Shown piece by piece: positions 24,401-33,664 of a stretch of 35,776 nt of DNA. Origin of the DNA: Pseudomonas cuatrocienegasensis (GTDB taxonomy: Bacteria > Pseudomonadota > Gammaproteobacteria > Pseudomonadales > Pseudomonadaceae); contig NZ_FOFP01000030.1 in the NCBI RefSeq assembly GCF_900110925.1, forward strand, positions 1 through 35,776. The letters are read 5' to 3'. The translations under genes and the position numbers were made by a program. The notes under the pieces are model-generated. The model did no database searches. It saw nothing but the letters and a program-made list of their open reading frames with translations, and was not told the origin of the DNA. The first letter of the stretch is position 1. Each line of letters starts with the position of its first letter.

Positions 24401-27400
24401 ACTGGCGCGGCATTGAGCTGGCGCAGCAAGACTTGGCTGTGAGTCCAGGCAAGATCGAAGACGCGGTCGGCCAGGTGCCTGTCGCGGTATTTGTCGATCA
24501 GTTGCAGGCAGCCCTCGCGGCTCTCGCTGACGCCACTGACCAGGTCGATGACGGCGGTCTGGCCGGGGGCGAGGGTGATGCGGCAGCGGATGGCCACGAT
24601 AGGATCGAGGACCGAGCCGGCGCTGCCGGAAAGGTGTTCCACCTCGGCATCCAGCGCCGCGGGGTTGGCTGCGCTGCGGCCTCGGCCAATAAATTGCGCG
24701 CGGTCGGTTTCATAGGAGATCGCGTCGATATCCACACCATGGGCGGCGAGCAGGTGGCACATCCATGGCGTGGCCTCCTGGCTGGAGCGTGGCCTGCGGC
24801 TACAGAGGATCGCCTGCACCTGCGGCAGCAATTCCGTCTGCACGAACAACTTGCTGAATGCCGGGTGCAGGGCGTCGGCGATGGCCGGGGCCAGCACCAC
24901 TTCGGCATAGCTGGTGAGTTCCAGGGTGCGCCTGACCTGGGCGCGGTTGGTCAGGTGCAGACGGCGCAGCTCGATATTGTCTTCGGGGGAGACGACAATT
25001 TCGCTGTGCGCATCGTAATCCTCTTCGCGCACGCGAAATTCGGCGCGCGCATCGGTAAAGATCGCCTCATAGCTGGCGGTTTTGCGCAGCGTAGGTTGAT
25101 GCGCGGCGGACCAGAATGCGCCGCTGCTGACATCGCGCAGGTAACAGAACATGCCCCAGTGGTCGCGGCTGATGTCTTCCTGCCAGCGGGTCACGGCCAT
25201 GCTGTCGCAGCGGCTATAGCCACCCCCGGCGCTGCTGAGCATGACATGGTAGTGGCCGTTGGAGAGCAACTGTACGGCAGGGCGCCGCCGGCCTGGATCG
25301 GTGAACACGCGCAGTTTGGTTTCGCTGGCCCGGGCAGCGGCATCGGCCGCAGGCGAGTGGGTGGCGTGCAGGTACTGCGCCGCGGTTTTCGGGATGCGTT
25401 CCTGCAGCAGCAGGGCGGTGGCCTGGAATTGCGGGTCGGACTCGAAACGCCGTTGCATCGGTCGATCCAGCAAGAGGTAGGCCAGCGCCAGCAGGCTCAT
25501 GCCCTGATGGTGAGCCATAAAGGAATGAATCACCGCAGTGCCCTGGCCGCGGGGCAGACGCGCGGGGGTGTAGTCGATGGCTTCGTACAGCCCATAAGGG
25601 CCTGACAGGCCCAGCTCTGCCAAGCGCTGCAGGTTCTTGCAGGCGGCGTGGGGCTCGACCATCAGGGCCAGGGCCGATGCATAGGGGGCGATCACGATGT
25701 CTTCACCGAGCCCGCGTTTGAGGCCCAGGCCAGGGACGCCGAACGCGCGGTACTGGTAGTTGAAGTGGGCATCAAGGGTGTTGTAACCCGACTCGGATAT
25801 GCCCCAGGGCACGCCCAACTGACTGCCGTATTCGATCTGCCGGGCCACGGCTGCACGGCAGGTTTGGTCGAGCAGGGTGCCACTATGGCTGGGCATCACC
25901 AGCATGGGCATCAGGTATTCGAACATCGATCCCGACCACGACAGCAGCACCGGTACGCCATGGTTACTGGTGAGCAAGCGGCCGAGGGTGAACCAACCCT
26001 CCTGGGGCAATTGACCCTGGGCGATCACCACAAAATTGGTCAGCCGCGCTTCGGAGGCGAGCAGGTCGTAATAACCGCTGTCCAGACGCTCTTCTTCGGT
26101 GTTGTAGCCGATGCTGAACAGGTCGCGCTGCGGGTCGTAGAGAAAACCGAACTCCATTTGCGCGAGGCTGCCAGCCAGTTGCGCCAGGCGCTCGGCACGG
26201 GCGATACGCTCGCGTGCATAGCATTGCACGCGCAGTACCTGCGCCTGACTGGCCAGCGGCCATTGTGCGCTGTCCAGCTCGCTCAACTGGCGCCAGGTCG
26301 TCTGTGCAGGCTGCTCCGGCGCGGCGAGAGGCGGCAAGAGAAAGTGGCTCAGCTCACCATGCAGGTCTTCGCAGTGGGCCATCAGTGCCTGCAACCATCG
26401 TTCGCTTTCGCTCCCTGGCCGGGTATGTAGAGTCGAGAGCAGGCGTTGGCTGCCATCGAGCAACCCCTGCAAACACTGGCAGGCGTCCGGCAGATTAGGC
26501 GGTGCCATCGTGCAGGCGCGCTCCAGTTCGTCCTGCAGCGCATGCAGGGCATGGGTATCCAGTCGCTCTCGATTGATTGCTTCGTGCAGGGCGGCCAGGG
26601 TATCGCGGAGGCCGTTGAAAACCTGGGCACTGAGCACCGGCTGATCGGCCAACTCCAAAAGGCCTGGGCGCAGGGTCAGCAGCAAGCCGGCCAGATTGCC
26701 GCTGTCTACCGTCGAGACATAGTGAGGCGGCAGGGGCTTGAGCGTTTGGGTGTCGTACCAGTTGAAAAAGTGCTGACGGTGGCGCTCCAGGCCGGCCATG
26801 CTGGTCAGCGACTTATCCAGACGGGTCAGCAAACGACCGCCACTCAGGTAGCCAAAGTCGTAAGCGGCCAAATGCGCGAGTAAGGCCATGCCCATATTGG
26901 TTGGCGAGGTGCGGTGGGCGATGATCCGCGTGGGTTGTTCCTGGATATTGTCGGGCGGCAACCAGTTGTCGTGGGGCCCGACATGATCATCGAAAAATGC
27001 CCAGGTCTTGCGCGCCAATGTGCGGAGAAACAGCTGCTCATCGGCCGATGGGGTGAATGTGGGCGGTATGGATGGGCGGCTGAGGTGCCAGGCAATCGCC
27101 GGGCTGGCCAGCCAGAGCAACAGCAGCGGGCTGGCGAGTAGCAGCACCCAGGGTGTGGGCAATAGAAGCACGCTTGTGAGCAGCGCCGTCAGTGGCGCGA
27201 TCCACATCAAACGGTACAAGCCAGCAAGGTCGTTATGGCTGCTGCGCTCCACTTCGCGTGATGGGCTCCATTGCAGCAAGCGTTTGCGACTGACCAGCAC
27301 CCGCCACAGCGTGCGGACAATGGCGTCGACGCTGAGCAGTGCTTCTACGGGCAGCCACACCAGCACCAGCAGTGCGCGACTGAAGTGTTGTGCGGCGCTG

Positions 27401-30033
27401 CGCGCGGTCGCCCGCAGGTGTTGCATGAGCGGGATGTCATGGGGTTTGCGTAGCAGCTCCAGCAGTGAACCGAGCACCGGCTGGGTCAGTACCAGGGCGA
27501 GCACCGCCAGGTTCCAGTGCAGCGCGAGGGGGAGCGCCAGCCAGCCGCACAGCAGCATCGTCAGGAAGGCGACCGGCTCCAGGCTACGGCGCAGGTTGTC
27601 GAGGATCTTCCAGCGGGCCAGCGCATCGAGGCGGTTGCGCTGCAGGCCGCCCTGGGGCTTGGCTATCCAGGGCAATAGCCAGGGCAGCAACTGCCAGTCG
27701 CCGCGAATCCAGCGGTGCCGCCGTTTGCAGTCGGCGCTGTAGCTGGCCGGGTGCTCTTCATAGAGTTGCACGTCGCTCAGCAGGCCCGAGCAGGCATAGC
27801 AGCCTTCGATAAGGTCGTGGCTGAGAATGCGGTTATCCGGAAAACAGCCTTCGAGGGCATGCTCGAAAGCGTCTACGGCGTAGATGCCCTTGCCGACAAA
27901 GGAGCCATGGCGGAACAGGTCCTGATAGACATCGGAGACTGCGCGGGTGTAAGGGTCGACCCCGGCATCGCTGCCGAACAGCTGGGCATAGGCCGAACGG
28001 GCGCTACTGGGCAGGCTGATGCCCACGCGTGGCTGGAGAATTGCGTAGCCAGAGCTGATGTTGCGTCCTGTCGCATCGAATACGGCCTGGTTCAGTGGGT
28101 GGGCGAGGGCGCCGACCAGTTGCCTGGCGACATCGCGCGGCAGTTGGGTATCGGTATCCAGGGTAATCACGTAATTGACCCTGGGCAGCGCGTCGATAGC
28201 ACCGGCGATCATCGTGAATTGCTCTTGCCCCTGACCGCGCAGCAAGGCATTCAGCGCGGCGAGTTTGCCTCGTTTACGTTCCTGCCCCATCCACACACCT
28301 TCCGCCGGGTTCCAGCGCCGTGGGCGATGCAGCAGGTAGAAGCGCTCGGCCTCAACGGCAGGGTATTTCAGGTTGAGCGCTTCGATCAGGTTACGCGCTA
28401 ACAGCAGCAAGGCCGCATCCTGTTCCAGCTCGGCGCTGGGGGCATCCATAAAGTCAGTGAGCAAGGCGAAGTGCAGGTTGCTGTCGCGGTTAGCGAGAAA
28501 ACGTACCTCCAGTCCCTCGACCAGCTCTTCGGCATCGGCCGCACTGCCCATCAAGGTGGGAATGACCACCAGGGTGCGGGACTGCGCAGGAATACCGCTG
28601 CTGTAGTCCAGACGCGGCAGGGTGTCCGGTGTCACTGTCAGGGTCACCAGCCAGTTCACCAGCCCCAGCGCCAGGCAACTGGTCATCAGCAGGGCGGGCA
28701 CGCTGAGCAGAGCCAACAGCATGTCGGAAAGCCCATGACTACGTGCGCTGGCTAGAAATGGCCAGGCCAGGAGCACACTGAGCAACAGCGCAGGGCCGAG
28801 AAAGAATGCCAGCGGTGCACGGCGCAGCACACGTTGCCAGCGTTCGGTGAGGGATAAACGTACGCCCAGGCGCTGCTCCAGGGTCTTCAGCCCTTGGCCT
28901 AGCAGGTAGAAGCCAACGTGTGCGGTCAGCCCCTGATTGGTTGACGCCAGCTCGATAGCCAGGCGGGCGACCTGCTCCTCGGCATGGGCACAGTGCTTGG
29001 CCAAGCGCTCGACCGCATGGCGGTAGTGATCACGGGTGGCGAAATCCATGCTTGGGTAGACCCCGGCTGGGTCTTCGCTCAACACCTGTTCGACGTGGCT
29101 CATGCGCTCGACAAAGCTGCGCCAGTCGCTGGCGGAAAGCAGGCGTAGGCTGCTGATGCTGTTGCTGATGGAAACCTGGTCGGCGGCCTGCTGCTGGGTA
29201 TCGAGCTGCACCAGTCGCTCACTGCTTTGCCCGCTTGCTGCCAGCACCTGCTCGACCCAGGTCAGCGGCAGGGTCAGGGCCGCGTTTTGCCCTTGCAGGC
29301 GGCGGGTCAATTCGGCGACGAAGGAGCTGCTCATCGGCGGTTGCGAGCGGGCCAGATCGGCCACACTCAGGACCACGCTCTTGGGGTCCTGCTCAGCGGT
29401 TTCGCTGAGCAGATCGGCCCAGTCGTTGGCCAGGTTGCGGTCATCCCAGTTGGCCATCACCCGCGAGGCGACACGGCGCAGGTTCTCAACCAGGGCCAGG
29501 CGCAACATGATGGGGATGGCCCACAACTCGCCCAGCGTCAGCGGCGTAACCGACTGATAGGCCGCCACGAAACGGCACAGGCTTTCGCTGTCGAAGCGGC
29601 CATCACCATGGGAAATAGTCTCCAGGGCAATGTCGTAGACCCGTGGCAGACCGCTCGACGGTCCATTGCCCAGACGCGGAAGCTCAAGGTTGTAACCTTT
29701 TGGTAGGTGTTTGCGGGCAGTACGGATCTGCTCCTCGATCAGGTAAAAGTTGTCCAGCAGCCATTCTGCCGCCGGAGTGGCACGCCGCGTGGCTACTGGC
29801 ACTTCGCTGAGTAAGGTGCAACTGCGTGCCAGCAGCGCCTCGTTTTCGTACAACCGACTGAGCAGCGTACCAGGCTTGGAGCTGGGGTTGAGCTGGTGCT
29901 GTTGGGCCAGGTGGTGGCCGTGGGCGGCCATCTGTGCGGCGCTGAACAGCTCGGCACGCAAGGCGGGCTCATAGGCGAACTTCTGCGTTGGTCTGCGCAG
30001 ATAGGACAGCGTGCGGCTCCAGAGGGTGGGCAT
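21451..30033 (-). CDS. Cyclic beta-glucan synthase (GT84-GH94, NdvB/ChvB-like)
   Basis: A 2860-residue inner-membrane enzyme that builds cyclic beta-1,2-glucans on itself and releases them to the periplasm, where they act in osmoadaptation and host interaction. The order is an N-terminal soluble part; membrane spans near 415-490; the GT84 glycosyltransferase with TLDTDTQLP (about 625) and HRWIRGDWQLLPW (about 776); more spans at about 830-1000; two large beta-sandwich repeats; and a C-terminal GH94 phosphorylase domain with GCGDWNDGMNRVG (about 2543), its catalytic-Asp motif, which controls ring size. Length matches rhizobial NdvB/ChvB (about 2830). Start ATG 30033 has AAGGA four bases upstream; a TTG ten codons earlier is the alternative. 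It is unlike the short NdvB of Pseudomonas aeruginosa. Confidence 0.93.
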   Translation of the reverse strand: MPTLWSRTLSYLRRPTQKFAYEPALRAELFSAAQMAAHGHHLAQQHQLNPSSKPGTLLSRLYENEALLARSCTLLSEVPVATRRATPAAEWLLDNFYLIEEQIRTARKHLPKGYNLELPRLGNGPSSGLPRVYDIALETISHGDGRFDSESLCRFVAAYQSVTPLTLGELWAIPIMLRLALVENLRRVASRVMANWDDRNLANDWADLLSETAEQDPKSVVLSVADLARSQPPMSSSFVAELTRRLQGQNAALTLPLTWVEQVLAASGQSSERLVQLDTQQQAADQVSISNSISSLRLLSASDWRSFVERMSHVEQVLSEDPAGVYPSMDFATRDHYRHAVERLAKHCAHAEEQVARLAIELASTNQGLTAHVGFYLLGQGLKTLEQRLGVRLSLTERWQRVLRRAPLAFFLGPALLLSVLLAWPFLASARSHGLSDMLLALLSVPALLMTSCLALGLVNWLVTLTVTPDTLPRLDYSSGIPAQSRTLVVIPTLMGSAADAEELVEGLEVRFLANRDSNLHFALLTDFMDAPSAELEQDAALLLLARNLIEALNLKYPAVEAERFYLLHRPRRWNPAEGVWMGQERKRGKLAALNALLRGQGQEQFTMIAGAIDALPRVNYVITLDTDTQLPRDVARQLVGALAHPLNQAVFDATGRNISSGYAILQPRVGISLPSSARSAYAQLFGSDAGVDPYTRAVSDVYQDLFRHGSFVGKGIYAVDAFEHALEGCFPDNRILSHDLIEGCYACSGLLSDVQLYEEHPASYSADCKRRHRWIRGDWQLLPWLLPWIAKPQGGLQRNRLDALARWKILDNLRRSLEPVAFLTMLLCGWLALPLALHWNLAVLALVLTQPVLGSLLELLRKPHDIPLMQHLRATARSAAQHFSRALLVLVWLPVEALLSVDAIVRTLWRVLVSRKRLLQWSPSREVERSSHNDLAGLYRLMWIAPLTALLTSVLLLPTPWVLLLASPLLLLWLASPAIAWHLSRPSIPPTFTPSADEQLFLRTLARKTWAFFDDHVGPHDNWLPPDNIQEQPTRIIAHRTSPTNMGMALLAHLAAYDFGYLSGGRLLTRLDKSLTSMAGLERHRQHFFNWYDTQTLKPLPPHYVSTVDSGNLAGLLLTLRPGLLELADQPVLSAQVFNGLRDTLAALHEAINRERLDTHALHALQDELERACTMAPPNLPDACQCLQGLLDGSQRLLSTLHTRPGSESERWLQALMAHCEDLHGELSHFLLPPLAAPEQPAQTTWRQLSELDSAQWPLASQAQVLRVQCYARERIARAERLAQLAGSLAQMEFGFLYDPQRDLFSIGYNTEEERLDSGYYDLLASEARLTNFVVIAQGQLPQEGWFTLGRLLTSNHGVPVLLSWSGSMFEYLMPMLVMPSHSGTLLDQTCRAAVARQIEYGSQLGVPWGISESGYNTLDAHFNYQYRAFGVPGLGLKRGLGEDIVIAPYASALALMVEPHAACKNLQRLAELGLSGPYGLYEAIDYTPARLPRGQGTAVIHSFMAHHQGMSLLALAYLLLDRPMQRRFESDPQFQATALLLQERIPKTAAQYLHATHSPAADAAARASETKLRVFTDPGRRRPAVQLLSNGHYHVMLSSAGGGYSRCDSMAVTRWQEDISRDHWGMFCYLRDVSSGAFWSAAHQPTLRKTASYEAIFTDARAEFRVREEDYDAHSEIVVSPEDNIELRRLHLTNRAQVRRTLELTSYAEVVLAPAIADALHPAFSKLFVQTELLPQVQAILCSRRPRSSQEATPWMCHLLAAHGVDIDAISYETDRAQFIGRGRSAANPAALDAEVEHLSGSAGSVLDPIVAIRCRITLAPGQTAVIDLVSGVSESREGCLQLIDKYRDRHLADRVFDLAWTHSQVLLRQLNAAPVDARLFEQLAASILYANASLRADPSLISGNQRNQSGLWGQAISGDLPIVLVQIADPTNIELVRQLVQAHAYWRQKGLALDLVIWNEDQAGYRQHLQDLIMALVTSSSGANLLDRPGGIFVRPAQQLSSEDRLLMLAVARVVLSDQHGSLAEQLHRRTSEPALPRFDARQLRTPQRSPASPVINNTSLALSNPFGGFSADGSEYAIQLAEGVSTPAPWANVLANPDFGTIISESGGAYTWSENAHEYRLTPWHNEPLSDASDEAFYLRDDESGHYWSPTPLPRPGTGSYTTRHGFGYSVFEHEEDGIHSELWVYVALDASIKFSRLSVRNQSGRTRRLSATGYVAWVLGDLREKSAMHIVTEQDPICGALFARNAYSIDFPGRVAFFDADSRTRTVSGDRSEFLGRNGNLNAPAAMAKPHLSGRTGGGLDPCAAIQVAFELADGDSRDIIFRLGAGRTVACARHLAQTYRSNSAAACVLKTVRRYWRTTLNTIQIKTPEPAIDVLVNGWLMYQVIASRFWARSGYYQSGGAYGFRDQLQDSMAMLHANPAASRQHLLLCAAHQFIEGDVQHWWHPPLDRGVRTGCSDDYLWLALATSRYVLITGDQEVLDEQVQYIEGRALNAGEESYYDLPRTSTQQESLYQHCVRAIEHSMGRGAHGLPLIGCGDWNDGMNRVGEQGQGESVWLGFFLYEVLQQFAETARSHGDAPFAQRCLEQAESLRLSLEAHGWDGAWYRRAYFDDGTPLGSAANEDCRIDSIAQSWSVLCAAAAPERQRSAMDALDKHLLRRDLGLIKLLDPPFDQGTLDPGYIKGYVPGVRENGGQYTHAAVWAGMAFARLGDSARAWEVLRLINPVGHGDAATIEQYKVEPYVVSADVYGVAPHAGRGGWSWYTGAAGWMYRFVVESLLGIQRIGNNMRLQPLLPANWPGFSLDYRFGSTLYRIEVHQAADATPALHLDGVRLDGPDIPLLDDAREHRIELHYRPL

Positions 30034-30387
30034 TGTGTCCTTGACCGGGCGCGTCGTTGCCAACGGCCAGATGGTAGTGGGCGAGCGGGCGCTGGAGTGC
30101 TCTGTGGCATCTCATCGAGTCGTGCTTAAGGGGCTTCTGGATACCAGCGTGCGGGGTTGCCGGGCGGCTGTCTGTCCGCTGGCGCACATTGCTGATTAGG
30201 TTGGGCTATTTGCGCAGAGGCGCGTGCTGAGCGTCGATGGCGAGGCCCGCGTTTGTCGTGCGCTTATGCGCGTCAGCGTACCGACAGGTTGTGGCGTGCC
30301 TGCCATTGTCACGTGCTATCGGTTCAAGGGCGTGGACGTTCGAGGCGCGCCGCGAATGCCGCCGTCCATAGCGACCATAGGGGCACG
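30034..30387. other. Divergent intergenic region between the glucan synthase and a small membrane-protein gene
   Basis: About 350 bases with no convincing gene; the short open frames are arginine-rich, as expected for random GC-rich sequence. Promoters for both divergent units should lie here, but I see no clear -35/-10 pair. Confidence 0.4.
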
Positions 30388-30612
30388 ATGACAATTTATG
30401 CACGTTCATGGTGGCTGGCAACGGGAGTGCTTGTGGCTCTGAATGTGAGCAGCTTGCTCGTCCTCTTGTTGCCGCGCGAGCAGCAGCCTGCGCCTGCGCC
30501 GCAGCGGGAAGTATCTGCGCAGGCTGGGCAGGAGCAAGACGTGTGGGCAGTGGAGTTGGACACTTCGCTCGCGACTGGCAGACGCAGGGTTCCGCTCAAG
30601 CTCAGCTTTTGA
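30388..30612 (+). CDS. Small single-span membrane protein
   Basis: A 74-residue hypothetical protein. From ATG 30388 (AGGGG upstream) it has a short basic N-terminus, one hydrophobic segment (WWLATGVLVALNVSSLLVLL, about residues 8-27), a Pro/Gln-rich linker and a C-terminal tail ending VPLKLSF. The span could be a signal anchor, leaving the tail in the periplasm. I do not recognise the family. It lies about 100 bases before the c-di-GMP gene on the same strand. Confidence 0.5.
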   Translation: MTIYARSWWLATGVLVALNVSSLLVLLLPREQQPAPAPQREVSAQAGQEQDVWAVELDTSLATGRRRVPLKLSF

Positions 30613-30712
30613 GCGGCAGCACCCTTTTGAGTGTTCATGCGTGCCGCTACAACGAGCGCGTCCCGCTCACCGGGCTGTAGCCCTGGGGATCCGGCAAGCG
30701 TAGGGAGATTTG

Positions 30713-32833
30713 ATGGTATACCGGGTGCTGATTGTCACTGCAGATACCGAGGCGCGTGACAGCTTATATGTAACGTTCGCGGATGCCACCGCCGACTCAT
30801 TTTGCGCTGAGTGGGTCGCGTCGTGGTCGGCCGCTCTGCCGCGTTTGCAGGCGGGGGATATCGATGTGGTGGTGCTTGATTCCGTGCTACCGGGAAGTAA
30901 GGACAGCGATGCATTTGTGCAGGTGTTCGCAAGTGTGCCGCACGTGCCGATCATCACCCTGTGGGCCGCCCATGATCAGGCCCATGCAGAGCGTAGCCTG
31001 GCGCTCGGGGCCAAGGGGTATCTACTCAAAGGCTTGTTCGCCGGTTACCTGATGATGCAATTGATGGAGCAGATTATAGGCCGCAAGCGCGCCGATGCTC
31101 ATCAGTCTCTTGAGCGCACACGGGCGCAAATGACCCTCCACTCGATCAGCGATGCGGTGATAGGTACCGACATGCAAGGTGTGGTCGATTATCTCAACCC
31201 TGCGGCGGAGCGCATGACTGGCTGGCCTCACGATGAGGCGCGCGGCCAGCCCATTACCCGGGTGATGAACCTGGTCAATCGTAAGACCGACGCAGCGGTG
31301 CCCAACCCCGTCGGGCTGGTACTGCGCGAGCAACAGCCCATGGGCATGGCGGCGGGTACGGTATTGGTACGCCGCGATGGTAGCCAAGTGGCGATCGACG
31401 ATTCGGCAGCGCCTATTGTCGACCTGGAAGGACATGTCAGTGGTGCGGTGATCGTCTTTCATGATGTCAGCGAGGCGCGCAGCATGACCCTGAAAATGGC
31501 GCACCTGGCTCAGCATGACGTACTCACCCAACTGCCTAACCGCGTGCTGCTGAATGATCGTATCGTCCAGGCTATTGGCCTTGCCGAGCGCAGTGGCAAT
31601 GCGATTGCGCTGATGTTTATCGATCTTGACCACTTCAAGTGCATCAATGACGCCCATGGCCATGCGATCGGCGATCAGTTGCTGCAAGCTGTGGCTCAGC
31701 GACTTTTAAGCTGTGTACGCAATTCGGACACGGTCAGTCGCAATGGCGGCGACGAGTTTGTTGTGCTGCTGGCTGAGGGCCGCAATATGCAGGACGCCAG
31801 CATCACTGCGCAGAAGATCACCACGGCATTGGCTGAGCCCTTTGTCATCGACCGGCATGAGTTGCGCGTCACGTGCAGTATCGGCATCAGCGTATGCCCG
31901 GCGGATGCCGACAATGCCGAGGCGCTGCTTAAGCACGCTGATACGGCGATGTATCACGCCAAACAAGCCGGGCGGAACAACTATCAGTTTTTCAAGCAGG
32001 CGATGAACCTGCGGGCACTCGAGCGCAAGGACGTCGAAAGCGCGCTCGCTGAAGCCCTGGTGCGGCAGGACTTCATGCTGCACTACCAGCCAAAATTCAA
32101 CTTACAGACCGGCGTTGTGACAGGTGCTGAGGCGCTGTTGCGCTGGGTGCACCCGCAGTGGGGCATTACCTTGCCGGAACGTTTCGTTGCAGTGGCTGAA
32201 GAGTGCGGGCTGCTCGTGCAGATTGGCCGCTGGGTATTGCGCGAGGCGTGTCGGCAAACTCGGCAATGGCAGGAGCAGGGCCTGTCCCTTGCGTCGGTTG
32301 CGGTGAACATCTCCGCGCTGGAGTTCCTCCACCCGGACTTTGTCGCCAACGTGCAAGCCACCCTGCAGGCAACCGGTTTGCCGGCGGCCTGTTTGCAATT
32401 GGAAATAAGCGAGTGTGTGCTGATGCACGATGCCGCTATCAGTACCGGCATCTTGCAGCGGCTCAAGGATCTCGGAGTACAACTGGCCGTGGACGACTTT
32501 GGCACCGGTTATTCCAGCCTCAACTACTTACTGGCGTTTCCCATTGATGTGCTCAAAATCGATAAGTCGGTCGTCCATGCCATCAGCACCAGTAGCGGAC
32601 TCGTCGCGCAAGCCATGATCCTTGTGGGTAGCAGCCTGCAGTACAAGGTGGTCGCCGAGGGGGTGGAAAATCTGGCGCAGTTGTCATTCCTGAAGAACAG
32701 GCAGTGTGCAGAAGGGCAGGGCTATCTGTTCAGTCACGGCCTACGCAATGACCAGTTCGCCAGGTTGTTTCTGGGCAAGCCGGGCGTGACTGGTGAGTGT
32801 GCCGGCGCGAGGCCTAGTGGTGATGGTTGCTGA
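30713..32833 (+). CDS. Response regulator with PAS, GGDEF and EAL domains
   Basis: A 706-residue cytoplasmic c-di-GMP protein. It has a receiver domain (about 1-125; phospho-acceptor region VVVLDSVLPG, conserved Lys in GYLLKG, but AD replaces the usual acidic pair after strand 1), a PAS domain (about 135-255; SISDAVIGTDMQGVVDYLNP), a GGDEF domain (about 265-425; intact NGGDEF near 344) and an EAL domain (about 440-690; EALLRWVHP near 470, DDFGTGYSSLNYL near 594). Both catalytic motifs look intact, so it could make or break c-di-GMP. Start ATG 30713 has AGGGAG upstream. The end overlaps the convergent Crp-like gene by 20 bases. No partner histidine kinase is adjacent. Confidence 0.92.
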   Translation: MVYRVLIVTADTEARDSLYVTFADATADSFCAEWVASWSAALPRLQAGDIDVVVLDSVLPGSKDSDAFVQVFASVPHVPIITLWAAHDQAHAERSLALGAKGYLLKGLFAGYLMMQLMEQIIGRKRADAHQSLERTRAQMTLHSISDAVIGTDMQGVVDYLNPAAERMTGWPHDEARGQPITRVMNLVNRKTDAAVPNPVGLVLREQQPMGMAAGTVLVRRDGSQVAIDDSAAPIVDLEGHVSGAVIVFHDVSEARSMTLKMAHLAQHDVLTQLPNRVLLNDRIVQAIGLAERSGNAIALMFIDLDHFKCINDAHGHAIGDQLLQAVAQRLLSCVRNSDTVSRNGGDEFVVLLAEGRNMQDASITAQKITTALAEPFVIDRHELRVTCSIGISVCPADADNAEALLKHADTAMYHAKQAGRNNYQFFKQAMNLRALERKDVESALAEALVRQDFMLHYQPKFNLQTGVVTGAEALLRWVHPQWGITLPERFVAVAEECGLLVQIGRWVLREACRQTRQWQEQGLSLASVAVNISALEFLHPDFVANVQATLQATGLPAACLQLEISECVLMHDAAISTGILQRLKDLGVQLAVDDFGTGYSSLNYLLAFPIDVLKIDKSVVHAISTSSGLVAQAMILVGSSLQYKVVAEGVENLAQLSFLKNRQCAEGQGYLFSHGLRNDQFARLFLGKPGVTGECAGARPSGDGC

Positions 32834-33599
32834 CAAAGATCCGTGCGTAATCCTTGTTTGACGCTCCATAGCATTCGCAGGCAGTTGCCTCGAGGCCAGG
32901 GCGATCAAGCACTGTGATGCGTCCGCGCTTGTAATGGATTAGCTTGCGTAGCTGCAATGCACCGGCCGCGATAGTGACGCCGCTGCGGCGAACACCGAGC
33001 ATATCGGCAAGAAACTCATGGGTCAGTTGCAGGTCAGCACCATGGGCACGGTCTTGGCTCATCAGCAGCCAGCGCGCCAGACGTGGCTCGACTTCATGGA
33101 AGTGAGCACAGGCGATGTTATGCGCCAGCTGCGCCATCAGCACATAAAGGTAGCGTTTGAGCGTTTGCAGCAGTCGCGGGCATTCCAGTAAGGCTTGGCG
33201 CAACTGCAGGGCGCCAATGCGCAATGCGCTGCCGCTGCCCTGTACCACTGCACGATTGGGGGCCGTATTGACCCCTAGCACCTGAGTTGCGCCCAGCATG
33301 CCTTCGCTCCCGATCAGTGCCAGCTCCAGAGGGCGATGTGGCCCCAGGGTCGTCACCAGTGAGATAAAACCGCTGACAGGAAAGTACAGATAGCGAAAAG
33401 GTCGGTCAGGTTCACAGAGCACTTTGCCGAATACCAAGTCCACCAGCTCGCAGTGCATCATCACCCTGTCATGCTCTTTACGCGGCAACGAGGCCAGCAG
33501 GTGGTTAGCGATCTGAGTGGGGGGCTTAACTAGCATTGATTGGGGCAGTCCTGCAGCACGGTGCTTGCCGACGAAGGGCGCGGGAGTGGTGCCCGGCAT
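32814..33599 (-). CDS. Crp/Fnr-family transcriptional regulator (paralogue 1)
   Basis: A 261-residue regulator with an N-terminal cyclic-nucleotide-binding-like beta-barrel (about 30-150) and a C-terminal Crp-type winged helix (about 170-245: LTHEFLADMLGVRRSGVTIA, then YKRGRITVLDRPGLEATACE). The barrel lacks the phosphate-binding Arg pattern of true Crp, and there is no Fnr-type cysteine cluster, so the signal is unknown. The start is uncertain: ATG 33599 has GGGA very close, while ATG 33536 fits the family start better. It is a tandem relative of the next gene, which shares the GRITVLDR and CECY segments. Confidence 0.85.
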   Translation of the reverse strand: MPGTTPAPFVGKHRAAGLPQSMLVKPPTQIANHLLASLPRKEHDRVMMHCELVDLVFGKVLCEPDRPFRYLYFPVSGFISLVTTLGPHRPLELALIGSEGMLGATQVLGVNTAPNRAVVQGSGSALRIGALQLRQALLECPRLLQTLKRYLYVLMAQLAHNIACAHFHEVEPRLARWLLMSQDRAHGADLQLTHEFLADMLGVRRSGVTIAAGALQLRKLIHYKRGRITVLDRPGLEATACECYGASNKDYARIFVSNHHH

Positions 33600-33639
33600 T
33601 CCCGTACGCTGCAGTCTGCAGGTCTGTGTGTGGACTGTC

Positions 33640-33655
33640 TGTACGCTACTGTACC
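33640..33655. promoter_or_regulatory. Dyad before Crp/Fnr paralogue 1
   Basis: TGTACGCTACTGTACC fits the partial dyad TGTnCnnTAnnGnAC and shares its first nine bases with the site before paralogue 2. It lies about 40 bases upstream of the first possible start. A Crp/Fnr-type operator, perhaps autoregulatory, is inferred. Confidence 0.45.
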
Positions 33656-33664
33656 CAGGGTGAC

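Noticed and set aside
24379..25605. 408-codon open frame antisense to the glucan synthase
   Set aside because: It lies wholly inside the synthase gene, whose motifs continue through this part; composition is that of a mirrored frame.
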